Positions 41,251-52,368 of a stretch of DNA of 64,000 nt are shown here, piece after piece (the stretch's first letter is position 1; each line of letters opens with the position of its first letter). The stretch comes from Eunapius fragilis (taxonomy: Eukaryota > Porifera > Demospongiae > Spongillida > Spongillidae): the NCBI GenBank assembly GCA_963681505.1, contig OY811978.1, positions 160,001 to 224,000 on the forward strand. Direction: 5' to 3'. Under the pieces are notes generated by a model, which was not told where the DNA came from, made no database searches, and worked only from the letters and a program-made list of their open reading frames with translations. The position numbers were made by a program, and so were the translations under genes.

Positions 41251-41679
41251 CTGATAATCGCTTCCTTAATAGGGGAAGATATTGTACGAGGTCCAGAAAT
41301 GTAGTTGCTTGCTAATTAAAGCTTTAACACACTAATTGCATTCTTGCGGAAGATAATATTATTCATACAGACGTTGAATGTAAGTATTATGTAATCGCTG
41401 GACAGAAATTTGTACAGGAGGACACCAGACCCACTATAGTACTACTCGCGTAGCGGTGATGTAATCCATCCGCAGCTGCGATGTGGGTCTGGGTACGAGA
41501 TTACTCACTGCATGTATTTTTATAATGCTATACCTGTATTAACTTATGCGCACAAAGTGAAGCATCGTTCCTACTTGAACCGAAATGGTATTTAATTAGT
41601 GCCCCATGCACAGATTTAGAATACAACTTTTTTATAATAAGCCCCCCCCCCCCTTTCAAAAATCCTGGATCCGCCCCTG

Positions 41680-41795
41680 CATGGGAGCCTGAAGGGGGGG
41701 TCCATGGGAGCCTGAAGGGGGTCCATGGGAGCCTGAAGGGGGGGTCCATGGTCCATGGGAGTCTGAAGGGGGTCCATGGTCCATGGGAGCCATAT
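41680..41795. repeat. 22-bp minisatellite, right part
   Basis: Continuation of 35243-35399 (CATGGGAGCCTGAAGGGGG units). Confidence 0.93.
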
Positions 41796-41878
41796 ATGGT
41801 GGTCCATAATTTCACCTCCACCATTCATACCATATATGGTGGTGCATAGTGAGGCCTATACATGTACCTGTATCTATT

Positions 41879-42026
41879 TTCACAGCAAAAAAAAGGAGGT
41901 CGAATCAAATTTTGATTTGCAATTGATTGATCAATGACATTCTGATACACAACAGTCGGTATCAGAATGTCATTGATCAATCAATTGCAAATCAAAATTT
42001 GATTCGACGCGTTTTTTTGCTGTGAA
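41879..42026. mobile_element. Hairpin MITE, TTCACAGCAAAAAAA ends
   Basis: Arms of about 65 bp (TTCACAGCAAAAAAAAGGAG ... CATTCTGATAC) nearly perfectly complementary around a 10-base loop. 148 bp, non-coding. Confidence 0.85.
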
Positions 42027-43447
42027 TTTGTCTGACAGTAGAATACATTACCAACTCCTACATATAAGCAAGTGCTCATCTGGGAGGTGGATGGGGAACT
42101 ATGGATAGCTGGGCAAAAGTAAATAGCCCCCCCCCCCCCCCCCTTCCCCCCAACCCCATCCCGTCGTCCTGCGGTATGATAGCCCGCTTCCCCTCTGTGG
42201 TGAGGAGGTAAGGTCAACAGCACTACTTGTAAGGGCAATGAATATGGATAAGACCAGAGAGAGAACTAGAACACATCCGGGGCATACCTTGTTAGCATGC
42301 CAACCAATCAGACTATCAGTCGTAAGGTGTTTCCGTACCAAGCAAAGGCAAACAAGATCACCCTGCATTGTAGTCAATGAATTTAATCAGTGAGTATTAT
42401 TATACTGATTAACCACTGACCACAATGCGGATCGCTTTTAATTACACCGCTTCATCTCCTACATATAGATGGCACAACGTATCACTAGGGGTGGGGTCTT
42501 TGGTTGTTTTTTTTTTGGGGGGTGGGGGGGGGGGGGGGGGGGGGGGCGGGGGTGAAGGTTGGGTCATCTTTTTACCTGCTGTATGAATCCAGGGTCCATT
42601 TGCACCCACCCGTCAGGCTATATAGCTATCCATATTTGGGCACATTCCGCACCATATTAAAATGCCCTGTGAGGGATACGCACAGTGTCAGTTAACTGAC
42701 ACTGTGTATCACAGTGGACACTAGGCTGCAGCAGAATTCTAATCTGTGAATTCATACATGTGCTAGCTATTTTACGAAGAAACAATACAAAAGTCAGTGT
42801 TAAATATATAATCTAGGTTGGACTCTGTATGTTGCAACAAAAAAAAAATTGCTGGTTATTTATTTTTTAGTTGTGGCTGCAGGACATTAGAAGCGCATTT
42901 GGGGGGTTTAAAACACCCCCCAACTACAATAGGCAACAGACCACTATCAAAAAGGTATGTTCAAAATCTGTAGGACAAAGACTAAGGCACAGTTCAATCA
43001 CTTGTTAGTACTGAGGCTTATAAGGTTCGATCCAAATACGATCAAAACAGGTAAAACCGTTAACATGCAGACACGTGGCGGGTAAAAGTGTCTGCCGCTA
43101 TCGTGTTCCAGGTGGGAGGACCCCAGAACAGCTTTTGTGGCACGCAGGAGCAAATTAGGAAGGAAATGATGGCTAATTCTCTCAAATACATACGAGTACA
43201 CGAGCACCATGGGTACAACTAGTTAAATCGCATTAATTATTCATAGCTTCCATCGCTCTACAGGAAGTGCCGCGCCCCCCTCGTGGGGGGGGGGGGGAGG
43301 GGCGCCACTGGTATAGTTAAAGTAGAATAAGCAATGCGTAAGTATATAAGCAACCTTCATTCTTATCTATTACATTTTTTTACGACGCACAATGGACGAT
43401 GAAAACTCATTCTCCAATCCTATAAAGCTTTTCTTGGCATTTTCACC
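42027..43447. other. Spacer with C run, G run and a short palindrome
   Basis: C run at 42127-42142, G run at 42518-42546, palindrome CACAGTGTCAGTTAACTGAC ACTGTG at 42683-42708. No gene seen. Confidence 0.5.
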
Positions 43448-44546
43448 TAGTCTCGTACCCAGACCGTCTATGACGTAAGCGATTATCGCTGTAAACAGTA
43501 TAATCACTACGTCTATACGGTCTGGGAAACAAGTCAAAGATTTTTGTTCCAGCGTCCCTGATTTTTGAAGACGCTGTTTATATCTAAATATAGCGTGACG
43601 TAATGATCAAGGGAGAAATTAACCCAATTAAGTAGACACCAAAAAGCAATTGCGTGGGCATACTTGAAGCGATTAACCTTCCCTATTACTCTAGCCTCCC
43701 CACCTTCCCTACGCTAGCCTCCCCACCTTCCCTATTACGCTAGCCTTCCCACCTTCCCTAGCCTCCCCACCTTCTTTATACGCTAGCCTCCCCACCTTCC
43801 CTACGCTAGCCTCCGCACCTTCTCTACGCTAGCCTCCCCATCTTCCTACGCTAGCCTCCCCATCTTCCTACGCTAGCCTCCCCATCTTCCTACGCTAGCC
43901 TCCCCATCTTCCTACGCTAGCCTCCCCACCTTCCCTACGCTAGCCTCCCCACCTTCCCTACGCTAGCCTCCCCACCTTCCCTACGCTAGCCTCCGCACCT
44001 TCTCTACGCTAGCCTCCCCATCTTCCTACGCTAGCCTCCCCATCTTCCTACGCTAGCCTCCCCACCTTCCCTACGCTAGCCTCCCCACCTTCCCTACGCT
44101 AGCCTCTCCACCTTCCCTATACGCTAGCCTCCCCACCTTCCCTACACTAGGAAGGTGAGGAGGCTAGCGTAGGGAAGTGGGGAAGCTAACGTAGGGAAGG
44201 TTGAGAGACTAGCGTAGGGAAGGTGGGGAGGCTAGTGTAGGAAGGTGGGGAGGCTAGTGTAGGGAAGGTGGGGAGGCTAGCGTAGGGAAGGTGGGGAGGC
44301 TAGAGTAATAGGGAAGGTTAATCGCTTCAAGTATGCCCACGCAATTGCTTTTTGGTGTCTACTTAATTGGGTTAATTTCTCCCTTGATCATTACGTCACG
44401 CTATATTTAGATATAAACAGCGTCTTCAAAAATCAGGGACGCTGGAACAAAAATCTTTGACTTGTTTCCCAGACCGTATAGACGTAGTGATTATACTGTT
44501 TACAGCGATAATCGCTTACGTCATAGACGGTCTGGGTACGAGACTA
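43448..44546. mobile_element. MULE-like foldback element with 9-bp target repeat
   Basis: Starts TAGTCTCGTACCCAGACC and ends with its complement. The arms pair over about 250 bp at each side without visible mismatch. ATTTTCACC is directly repeated at 43439-43447 and 44547-44555. The middle is a CTAGCCTCCCCACCTTCCCT minisatellite that flips orientation near 44150, so nearly the whole 1.1 kb is a palindrome. No ORF. It shares its first 18 bases with the composite element at 35698. Confidence 0.9.
43690..44310. repeat. CTAGCCTCCCCACCTTCCCTACG minisatellite in both orientations
   Basis: About 20 units forward up to about 44150, then about 6 reversed. Confidence 0.93.
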
Positions 44547-45558
44547 ATTTTCACCACCATGCTACGTCAGTTACCTCAACAAGGTTTGCGCAAAAGCTTT
44601 CCATATGCTGTGTGCACGCAATAACGAGAAACTATACTTCTATGCAACAAGCAGGAAAGCGCAGAGACATGTAGGAACGTGGACGTCTGCAAGGTTGGTT
44701 CTCATAACGAAAAATATGCTACAAGCAGGCAATCGATACCGCAGACGCCGGCACAGCATATACAATAATTCTAGACAGAAACTGAATAAGCAGTACCAGA
44801 GGTGATCTGGTTGAACCTGAGCTGACAGTGATGCACAGCAAGTAACAGCGACTCCAAGGTAGCAAATGATTTAATATCGCGTTGAAAAAACCGATCGTTT
44901 AATTACAAAACTAAAAAACGATCACAGGCTTCAAAATACTTGCGACGGTAATACAGTGGAAATCGTGATACTTGTCGTTAAAATTTTTTGGGTGTGTTTT
45001 AATGTTAACTTGATTTTTTAACATTAACTGTATGCAGTATTGAAAATCTGACAACACAGTGTTGTTGACCAAACATTTGTAAACAAGTACCGGAAATAAG
45101 TAAGTGTCACGTGACTAACACGTCTGTTTGTTTTTGTTTTTAAGTGTCCCAGTCCAAAAAACGGATTTGTAGCATATTTCTCAGCTCTGAGGCAGCAGAT
45201 CAACACAAAATTTGGTATATAAGAGAAAAACAAACCTGCCCAACGTTTTGCCGAGTCATATTTCAAACCCGGGAAATATTTTATGTGTTTTCATGGGAGA
45301 CACGTTTGTTTAGGTCGAAAAGCGTTTAGCATGCCGTTTTGCACAGTGGGCGTTATATGCGACAGTACATCGATTTGTATACCGAGGGATGGTTATTGCA
45401 CCATAGACACCTATGTTTACAACGTGACAGTTAATTTTACCGTCAAAACTCTGCTTGCAAACGTTGAAGCTTAGAAAACACGCCATTTTCGAGTGAATGT
45501 CATTACAGATGTTACGTTATTGTAACAATTTCTTAATATTAATTAAAGTTTCGATTTT

Positions 45559-45816
45559 ATGGCTGGTTCTTCTAAGAACCAAACATCAACCAACGAAAAA
45601 AAGCGGCGAGCACGTAAGGAGGCAAATCATGTGTGGGCACCTTTGAAGCGAAGGAAGGCTCCGAGGGGTAATCCCGAAGCTGCCGCTTTGAAGCGGTGGT
45701 CGGTCTGTCAGCGAAGCAAGTTCCTCAAAGAGCAGAAGGACGAATGCTACTATCGCAGAGAATGCAGCCAAGGAATTGGAGTCCTTCGCTGTACACATGC
45801 CACATGTGTCCGATAG
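45559..45816 (+). CDS. Unrecognised basic ORF in foldback arm, 85 aa
   Basis: Starts ATGGCTGGTTC at 45559. Reads KKRRARKEANHVWAPLKRRK, APRGNPEAAALKRW and YYRRECSQGIGV. The same protein is encoded in inverted orientation at 46154-45906 with a different start region, and most differences are substitutions. Very basic N-terminal half. May be a fragment of a larger gene. No family recognised. Confidence 0.35.
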   Translation: MAGSSKNQTSTNEKKRRARKEANHVWAPLKRRKAPRGNPEAAALKRWSVCQRSKFLKEQKDECYYRRECSQGIGVLRCTHATCVR

Positions 45817-45905
45817 TGATGAAACATCTGACTCACATTTGTTTGGGCATCAGTGGGAGTGGACACCTCATGTAGAACATTCGTAATGCAAACGCTCTTG
45901 CCTCA

Positions 45906-46143
45906 CTATCGGACACATTTGGCATGTGTACAGCGAGGGACTCCAATTCCTTGGCTGCACTCTCTGCGATAGTAACATTCGTCCTTCTGCTCTATGAGGT
46001 ACACGTTGGCTTCGCTGACAGACCACTGCTTCAAAGCGGCAGCTTCGGGATTACCCCTCGGAGCCTTCCTTCGCTTCAACGATGCCCAAGCATGATTTGC
46101 CTCTTTACTAGCTCGCCGCTTTTGTACGCTGGTTGATGCTTGC
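45906..46143 (-). pseudogene. Inverted copy of the basic ORF, interrupted by hAT-like insertion
   Basis: Across the insertion the frame continues to an ATG beside 47300 (ATGGCTGAAGATGTG). So the ORF was intact before the hAT-like element entered between its codons near TGCTTG. Confidence 0.6.
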
Positions 46144-47262
46144 AGGGTTGCCAACCCTCCCGGCTAAACCTTGAGTCTCCAGATTTTCAATTATATCTCC
46201 AGGTCTCAAGGGAAGCGGTCCGACTCTCAAGGTTTTCCCCCACTAATGCATGGGCGATGCGCTATAGGCCTATATCTTATTCTAGCGCTTTATAATAACA
46301 TGCACTTTGCCGTAATCATATGCGGTATAGTGGTACCAATTATATAAGCAGATTGCTGTAATTCCTCGTAACTTAACTATTGTTGATATAATTATTAATC
46401 GTTTGTTCTCGATTAGTACAAAAATATGGCAGAAAAACGCTCTACGTCTCCATCCGATTCAGAAACAAGCGATTGTGACTGTGAACGAGGAATCCAACCG
46501 GGTCCATCGAAAACACGCAAGATAAAGTACAAGACTAAATTTTCAAAAAAAATGGACATAGACCTGGCCCTTCATTGTTGGGGTACCTTAGGATATCTAC
46601 GCCTTTTCGTGTACAGTGTGCTCTAGGAAAGTGTCATGTCAGTACCAGGGAGTACGTGATGTGAAAGATCACATAAGCTGTAAAAATCATCAAATACTGG
46701 CTAAGGAATCACTGTTACAGCCTAAGCTTTCGTTTCCTTCTGTCGATCCACTTACGCAGAAGGTATATAGATGCTATATAATAACTAAATACTCATTATA
46801 ATGCTTTTGTTCGAGCAGAAGGGAAGATGACAAACTTTTTAGTTCAGCATAACCAACCGTTATCCATTGCTGATGATCTGGGACCGCTGTTTCGTAATAT
46901 TTTCACAGACAGCCAAATTGCTAAAGCGTATGCAAGTGGCAGGACAAAAACCACCTGCATAATGCAATTGCTCCACACTTTACAAGTAAGCATTGTTGTA
47001 CCGATTGTAAAAATGCAATTTCCATTTACTTTTTCTATAGCTTTACTTGTGGAAGCAAATGTAAAATGTTATGTGTTTTGTTTTTTCTTGTGCATTTTTA
47101 ATTATTTGAAGTTCATTACTTGGCAATGGTATAAGTTATTTTCACTAGAGGATTGCATACAGTGCATTAATATAGGACTTACATCGTCAGTCCCCTCAAT
47201 TTATGGATTGACCCGTATATAAAACTCCAGGTTTTATATTTTGGCAGGTTGGCAACCCTGTG
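46144..47262 (+). mobile_element. hAT-like transposon nested in the foldback arm
   Basis: Ends CAGGGTTGCCAACC and GGTTGGCAACCCTG. TGCTTG is repeated on both sides. Plus-strand coding pieces: 46426-46620 (acidic start, then PSKTRKIKYKTKFSKKM), 46616-46760 (CSRKVSCQYQGVRDVKDHIS then CKNHQ, a BED-type C-x-C..H..H-like finger), 46822-46990 (KMTNFLVQHNQPLSIADDLG, LFRNIFTDSQIAKAYASGRT KT). These match the N-terminal part of hAT-type transposases; the catalytic part is missing. The 6-bp target repeat differs from the usual 8. Confidence 0.7.
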
Positions 47263-47891
47263 CTTGGTTCTCGTATTCGCCGTTCACATCTTCAGCCATA
47301 ATACAAACCTTTAATTAATTGCCAATAACGTCATAATTGTAATGAGTTCACTCGAAAATGGCGTGTTTTCTAAGCTTCAACGTTTGCAAGCAGAATTTTG
47401 ACGGTAAAATTAACTGTTACGTTGTAAACATAGGTGTCTATGGTGCAATAACCATCCCTCGGTATACAAAATCGATGTACTGTCGCATATAACGCCCACT
47501 GTGTAAAACGGCATGCTAAACGCTTTTCGACCTAAACAAACGTGTCTCCCATGAAAACACATAAAATATTTCCCGGGTTTGAAATATGACTCGGCAAAAC
47601 GTTGGGCAGGTTTGTTTTTCTCTTATATACCAAATTTTGTGTTGATCTGCTGCCTCAGAGCTGAGAAATATGCTACAAATCCGTTTTTTGGACTGGGACA
47701 CTTAAAAACAAAAACAAACAGACGTGTTAGTCACGTGACACTTACTTATTTCCGGTACTTGTTTACAAATGTTTGGTCAACAACACTGTGTTGTCAGATT
47801 TTCAATACTGCATACAGTTAATGTTAAAAAATCAAGTTAACATTAAAACACACCCAAAAAAATTTAACGACAAGTATCACGATTTCTACTG

Positions 47892-48654
47892 TAGGATCGA
47901 GGATCACTGAACGCAAATTGGGGAGATCCGTCGTCATATCGACGCGGAACCTTCCTTTACCTGGGCAGCATGGGTTCTCCTATTTGCAGATCGTGAGCAT
48001 TTTTAGATTCATTGATAATTGCGGTATATTCACGATGTATTAAATTGTAGTAGTAGGCCTACGATGCAATCGGACGGATAGTTAAATAAGAGTGGCGTAC
48101 TGGCAGTGTGGCAGCGACTTCAACCACACCAGGCGCTGATCCAGGAATTTAGGAGGGGGGAATACTAGAAGGGGGTGAGTGCGGGAGAGAAGGATGTGCC
48201 CCCTCCCGCGCGGAACGCGGATGTTTTTATAATTAAAGTAGCTATCTTATGCATGAACAAGTATTTTCTTTTTCTTTATCAAATCCGACCAGGCCGGACG
48301 CCCGACTGTTCACAGACAGGTGATGAATCATTGAATGGATAACAACCATAATTAACCTTCTCTATCACGATATTGTTGTATGGCCAGCACTGATTTGGGT
48401 CTACATGCTCTTGGCAGGGGTCTGGACCAGGGTACGCGTGGCGCGGCAAGTTTGGGTGTGTGTGGTGATATGGCACCACCCACTCGTACCGTGCCATATC
48501 CCTGCCCACAGACTCACATCATCCCGGATGGTGATGGAGAAGTCAGTTAAAAGAAAATTATTCCGCACCACCGTTTCGCAATGAGACGCACTACTGACTG
48601 CGCATGCGTGTCACGTCTCACGTGATTGTCTTGGTAATGAGGCGCGGTGGTTAA
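47892..48654. other. Spacer; unrecognised minus-strand ORF 48509-48279
   Basis: The minus-strand frame at 48509-48279 is rich in Pro, His and Cys (DPCQEHVDPNQCWPYNN, VNYGCYPFNDSSPVCE) and might be an exon of a secreted protein, but no partner exon was found. Confidence 0.3.
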
Positions 48655-48960
48655 AGCATAGATTGAAGACCTTACGGAACGGGATTGGAAACGCTACATC
48701 TATTCCAATTCAATGAAAATTTTCATCCTTGTTTCGCATGAATCTAATTAAGTTCGCGCGGGCTTTCTTGGTGACATGAGAATTGGTGTGGACGTAGACA
48801 ACTGAATAGAAGGTAAAATAGACAGTTAAGATTCCCTAAAGTCTATAGATGGTTTCTAACTCTTATGGTTACTTCAGACACAATGTATGTAAAGCTTTAG
48901 AGTGCGTGGATCACCAAAACAAGTCGATCAAACGTTGCCAAAGCAAAGTGATATTTTTGT

Positions 48961-49158
48961 ATGAATCGCCGTGGCAACATGCAGCATGTTCAAGCGACGA
49001 AGCATGCCTTGCTAAAACGCTCGATGTTTGAAGAATACCGTAGTGCTGGTTTGAAGAGAACAAGTCCTATGGCTTTAAAGTTACATAGGTTCAAACACAA
49101 AAAAGTAGCTAAAATACCTTACGTGCCATATGGATTGTTGTGCCACTATGGTAGATAG
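48961..49158 (+). CDS. Short basic ORF in the inverted-repeat element
   Basis: Reads MFEEYRSAGLKRTSPMALKL, FKHKKVAKIPYVPYGLLCHY. Looks like a transposase or host fragment, family unknown. Confidence 0.25.
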   Translation: MNRRGNMQHVQATKHALLKRSMFEEYRSAGLKRTSPMALKLHRFKHKKVAKIPYVPYGLLCHYGR

Positions 49159-49369
49159 TTGTGGCTTCAAAATTAGTTTTACGAAAAGAGCTAAGGCCAA
49201 TAGGTGCCGCAGGGGGGGGGTTTGAAGCTTTCTGTACTTATAGAAGCGCACTTACAGCCCTGCATATCTGACAATTTAATTAGGACATGTATCGGCAAGG
49301 ACGATTGTCAAAAACACAGAAGTACGAACAACAAAGGCGCCATGAATGCAGTGAACTTACTGTCTCAAC

Positions 49370-49890
49370 CCTCACACCAAGACTCTACCCATCACCCTCA
49401 CACCAAGACTCCTCCCTTCATCCTCACACTAAACTCCTCCCTTCACCCTCACACTAAAACTTCTATCACCCTCACACCAAGACTCCTCCTTTCACCCTCA
49501 TACCAAGAGTCCTATCCCCTCACACCAAGACACCCTCACACTAAACTCCTCCATTCAGCCTCACACCAAGACTCCCATCACCTTCACACCGACTCCTCCC
49601 TTCACCCTCACACCAAGACTCCTCCCTTCATCCTCACGCTAAAATCCTCCCTTCACCCTCACACCAAGACTCCTCCCATCACCTCACACCAAGACTCCTC
49701 CCATCACCCTCACACCAAAACTCCTATCACCCTCAAACCAAGACTCCTATCACCCTCACACCAAGACTCCTATCACCCTCACACCAAGACTCCTCCCTTC
49801 ATCCTCACACTAAACTCCTCCCTTCACCCTCATACCAAGACTCCTCCCATCACCCTCACACAGACTCCTCTCTTCACCCTCACACCAAGA
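49370..49890. repeat. CACCCTCACACCAAGACTCC minisatellite
   Basis: About 22-27-bp irregular units. The 239-residue open frame across it is a repeat artefact. Confidence 0.92.
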
Positions 49891-50266
49891 TCCCGTAGCG
49901 CACCATGTAATGAATACTCATAAAATGTACATGACGTCATATTTACGTGAAACAGTGTCAATGCCATTGCAATGTATTGCGTTTCCAATCCCGTTCCGTA
50001 AGGTCTTCAATCTATGCTGTAAGGAACGCAGGAGAATTCTAACTCGTCGTTTCGTTTCCTCTTTTGTTTGCACAAGTGGGCAGCCATGGAAGACTTGACT
50101 CCTCTCAAGTTAAAATGTACATATACCGCGGCTCCCATTACTTACACAACATGCTCTTGTGTTTGCTTTGGCAAGGACCACATTGAGCCTATCATGACGT
50201 GAGATTTTGTGCAGTTTAGTCTAAAAGCCAGGCGACAGACAAGGCGATAAAGCCTCAGCAGCCTTA

Positions 50267-50496
50267 GGGGGCGTCTCCAAACTATTTTGGAAAAGTTAAC
50301 GTCATTTTGACTTTAGGGGGAGGGGGGTTCAGGCTCGTGACGTTATCCGATGTACTGACCAAAAAATGGCGGCCGGCCTCCCACAACCATCGATATGAAT
50401 GACGTTATGAGGGGGGGGGGGGGGGGGGGGGGGAGGGGGGGTTAATGAAACGTCAAAATGACGTTAACTTTTCCAAAATAGTTTGGAGACGCCCCC
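50267..50496. mobile_element. MITE with TTA target repeat (Harbinger-like?)
   Basis: Ends GGGGGCGTCTCCAAACTATT TTGG... pair over about 47 bp. TTA flanks both sides (50264-50266, 50497-50499). 230 bp with an internal G run. The 3-bp TWA-type duplication fits PIF/Harbinger MITEs. Confidence 0.8.
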
Positions 50497-50754
50497 TTAA
50501 GTATGTCTCCGGATATTAAAAGTTTGTTTCGCAAATATACTGATGTCAAGGCTCGTTAAAGGTCAGTTTAGTTAGAGTGTATGAATATCGCTGTACTGTC
50601 AGTCGTTTACTTATGCCTACAATTATGAGGCCATAGGTGGCATGCGAGCGTATATGGTAACATGACGCCCTTATGCACACTCAAGCGCGCGCGCCATCTA
50701 ACCCTACACCCCATCTTCCCTCCCTCATGTATCGACATTAACGCAAAAGTGAAA

Positions 50755-50764
50755 CTGTGTGTGT

Positions 50765-50811
<47 letters not shown>
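50755..50811. repeat. (GT)n microsatellite
   Basis: About 57 bp of GT with one CT interruption. Confidence 0.95.
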
Positions 50812-50812
<1 letters not shown>

Positions 50813-51118
50813 TGCATGTGTGATGCATGTACGCACAAGACCATTTCTCCATCTTAGCAATACAAGAAGCCACACCCTATTCAATATGGATGATGGCATA
50901 TTTGGTTATCTTCAATGTCAAAGGTATGTCCCCGTATGGATGAGTGGTGGGTGGAGTGTATAAATGTTATAGGAGTTAAAAGGTCCTCCTTCATTAATAA
51001 AAAACGATTAATGACCCGCTCTGGTGATATAATTCTATGTAACCTAATCTGTATGACTGAATGATATACTGATGAGAAGAATATACGACCATAAGAAGAT
51101 TAGATATCATACACCTAA

Positions 51119-51191
51119 CAAGAACAGGTGCAACAGACTGAAAGCTGTCATTACCATGCTGACAGCTTTCAGAACTGTTGCACCTGTTCTT
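51119..51191. repeat. Short hairpin, 31-bp arms
   Basis: AAGAACAGGTGCAACAG A CTGAAAGCTGTCA pairs with its complement with one bulge and a 9-base loop. Size and shape are pre-miRNA-like, but a MITE relic is equally possible. Confidence 0.7.
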
Positions 51192-51359
51192 ATTCTGTTT
51201 TAGCCTTCTCCAGTGAGCTACCATACATTTGGTGCCCTGAGCCTTTACCTTTTCTGGCTTTGTGTTTTGAGTGACCACAGCAAAAATATCCCGTGTCTCC
51301 ATTATTGTTTGCACGCTAGTCAAAACACTTTTACATTGCAAATCACAGTCAACAAACAT

Positions 51360-51508
51360 AAGGAGTGGGGTATGTGGACCTACATAAGGAGTGGGGTATG
51401 TGGACCTACATAAGGAGTGGGGTATGTGGACCTACATGGGGTATGTGGACCTACATAAGGAGTGGGGTATGTGGACCTACATAAGGAGTGGGGTATGTGG
51501 ACCTACGT
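51360..51508. repeat. 26-bp tandem repeat
   Basis: ATAAGGAGTGGGGTATGTGG ACCTAC, about six copies, one shortened. Confidence 0.95.
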
Positions 51509-51748
51509 GATTGCCACTAAATTTTCACGTTTCTACAGGATTTGAGGCATCCATAACAACTTTCTGCATCTGTTTTCACCAGTATGAGATAGCAAAAATA
51601 ACGATGAATAAGTTATCATGTTTTTCCGCCCCTTTGAGGGCTTGGGGGAGGAAGTGAGAGAGGTGCTCGATCACTATAGTTCAGGTGTGGGCACTTGGTG
51701 TTAAGGACAGGGTGGGCAGGGGGGTGGGGGGGGTGTATTCTTTAGAGA

Positions 51749-51806
51749 CAATAGCAGTCAATGAAGTATTGATGGACGAATACTTCATAGACTGCTATTG
51801 TCTCTG
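51749..51806. repeat. Short hairpin, about 25-bp arms
   Basis: AGAGACAATAGCAGTC and TGAAGTATT pair with AATACTTCA and GACTGCTATTGTCTCT around an 8-base loop, with small internal loops. Confidence 0.75.
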
Positions 51807-51809
51807 CAG

Positions 51810-52368
51810 CTAGTACCAGGAGCAGTATGTCAACTAAAGTACAAACCTCATCACCAACAAGGAGGAAGCTATATACATATGCAATATGTGGGTTCTTTGT
51901 TCTTGCCAAGGGGAGGGATGGAAGTGCTTTACATGCTCTATTTGCTTGGTCTACCTCGAGGACATGCACCTGTATAGCTTTGAGGAGAAAGTGATCTTTG
52001 TCTTGTGTTCCTGCATTTGAAGAAGAAGGCAGGACTACAGATATCCCATAAAGAAGTGCTCTTAATTTAAGCAGGTGGTACATTTTAAAGTGAAATGGGT
52101 GTGGCCACTAACTGCAAGGCCTGATGTGGTCATGAATCATAGTTGTAGCTATGGCTTCTCCACTGGTATCCTGCTTAAATGCTGGTGAGGTTCTCACCAG
52201 CATCCTGATGGCTTCCATGGACAGCAACCTCCCAAGTTGTTGAGGGGAGATCCCTTAATTCATCCTGGGGGTATAGAGTAACTTATAACAATAATGTCAG
52301 TGTTTAGTAGTAATTTGACCAATGACTGCACACAGTGTTTGACATAAGTTGTTTGTCCTCTTCCCCAG
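51810..52368. other. Upstream region of gene C
   Basis: No signal-peptide exon of the required phase found. A minus-strand open frame (52083-51742) has no recognisable domain. Confidence 0.4.

Larger units (their letters stand above)
35698..41503. mobile_element. MULE-like composite element, about 105-bp TIRs, 9-bp target repeat
   Basis: Left TIR 35698 to about 35800 starts TAGTCTCGTACCCAGACC; right TIR about 41396-41503 is its inverted copy starting TAATCTCGTACCCAGACC. CTCACTGCA is directly repeated at 35689-35697 and 41504-41512. A 9-bp duplication and long TIRs are typical of Mutator-like elements. Inside are inverted minisatellites (36060-36915, 39575-39960), a GT-rich repeat, exon-like pieces (38777-39064) and DIRS-like fragments (40040-41250). 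No MULE transposase was recognised, so it is probably non-autonomous. Confidence 0.8.
35400..41679. mobile_element. hAT-like element with CAGRGGCGGATCCAG ends, split by a later insertion
   Basis: Left end CAGAGGCGGATCCAG (35400) and right end CTGGATCCGCCCCTG (41679) are inverted repeats. Flanking 8-mers CATGGCAT and CATGGGAG agree at 6 of 8 positions and lie in the same minisatellite. Without the inner insertion the element is about 470 bp and non-coding, a MITE. A smaller inverted-repeat element (35425-35607) is nested in its left part. Confidence 0.75.
44954..47891. mobile_element. Giant foldback element with CAGTRGAAATCGTGATAC ends and TA target repeat
   Basis: Ends CAGTGGAAATCGTGATACTT (44954) and its inverted copy at 47891, each flanked by TA. 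The left arm (44954 to about 45805) pairs with 45905-46143 plus 47263-47891, so without the nested insertion it is a hairpin of about 850-bp arms. Each arm holds an ORF (45559-45816 plus; the counterpart on minus is interrupted by the insertion). CAGT ends with a TA duplication suggest a Tc1/mariner relationship; no transposase was seen. Confidence 0.85.
48655..50018. mobile_element. Inverted-repeat element, GCATAGATTGAAGACCTTAC ends
   Basis: AGCATAGATTGAAGACCTTA CGGAACGGGATTGGAAACGC at the left end is repeated inverted at 49978-50018. 1.36 kb. Contains a CACCCTCACACCAAGACTCC minisatellite and a short ORF (48961-49158). Target duplication not clear. Confidence 0.75.

Noticed and set aside
49204..49923. 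239-aa His/Pro/Thr-rich ORF
   Set aside because: Follows the CACCCTCACACCAAGACTCC array.
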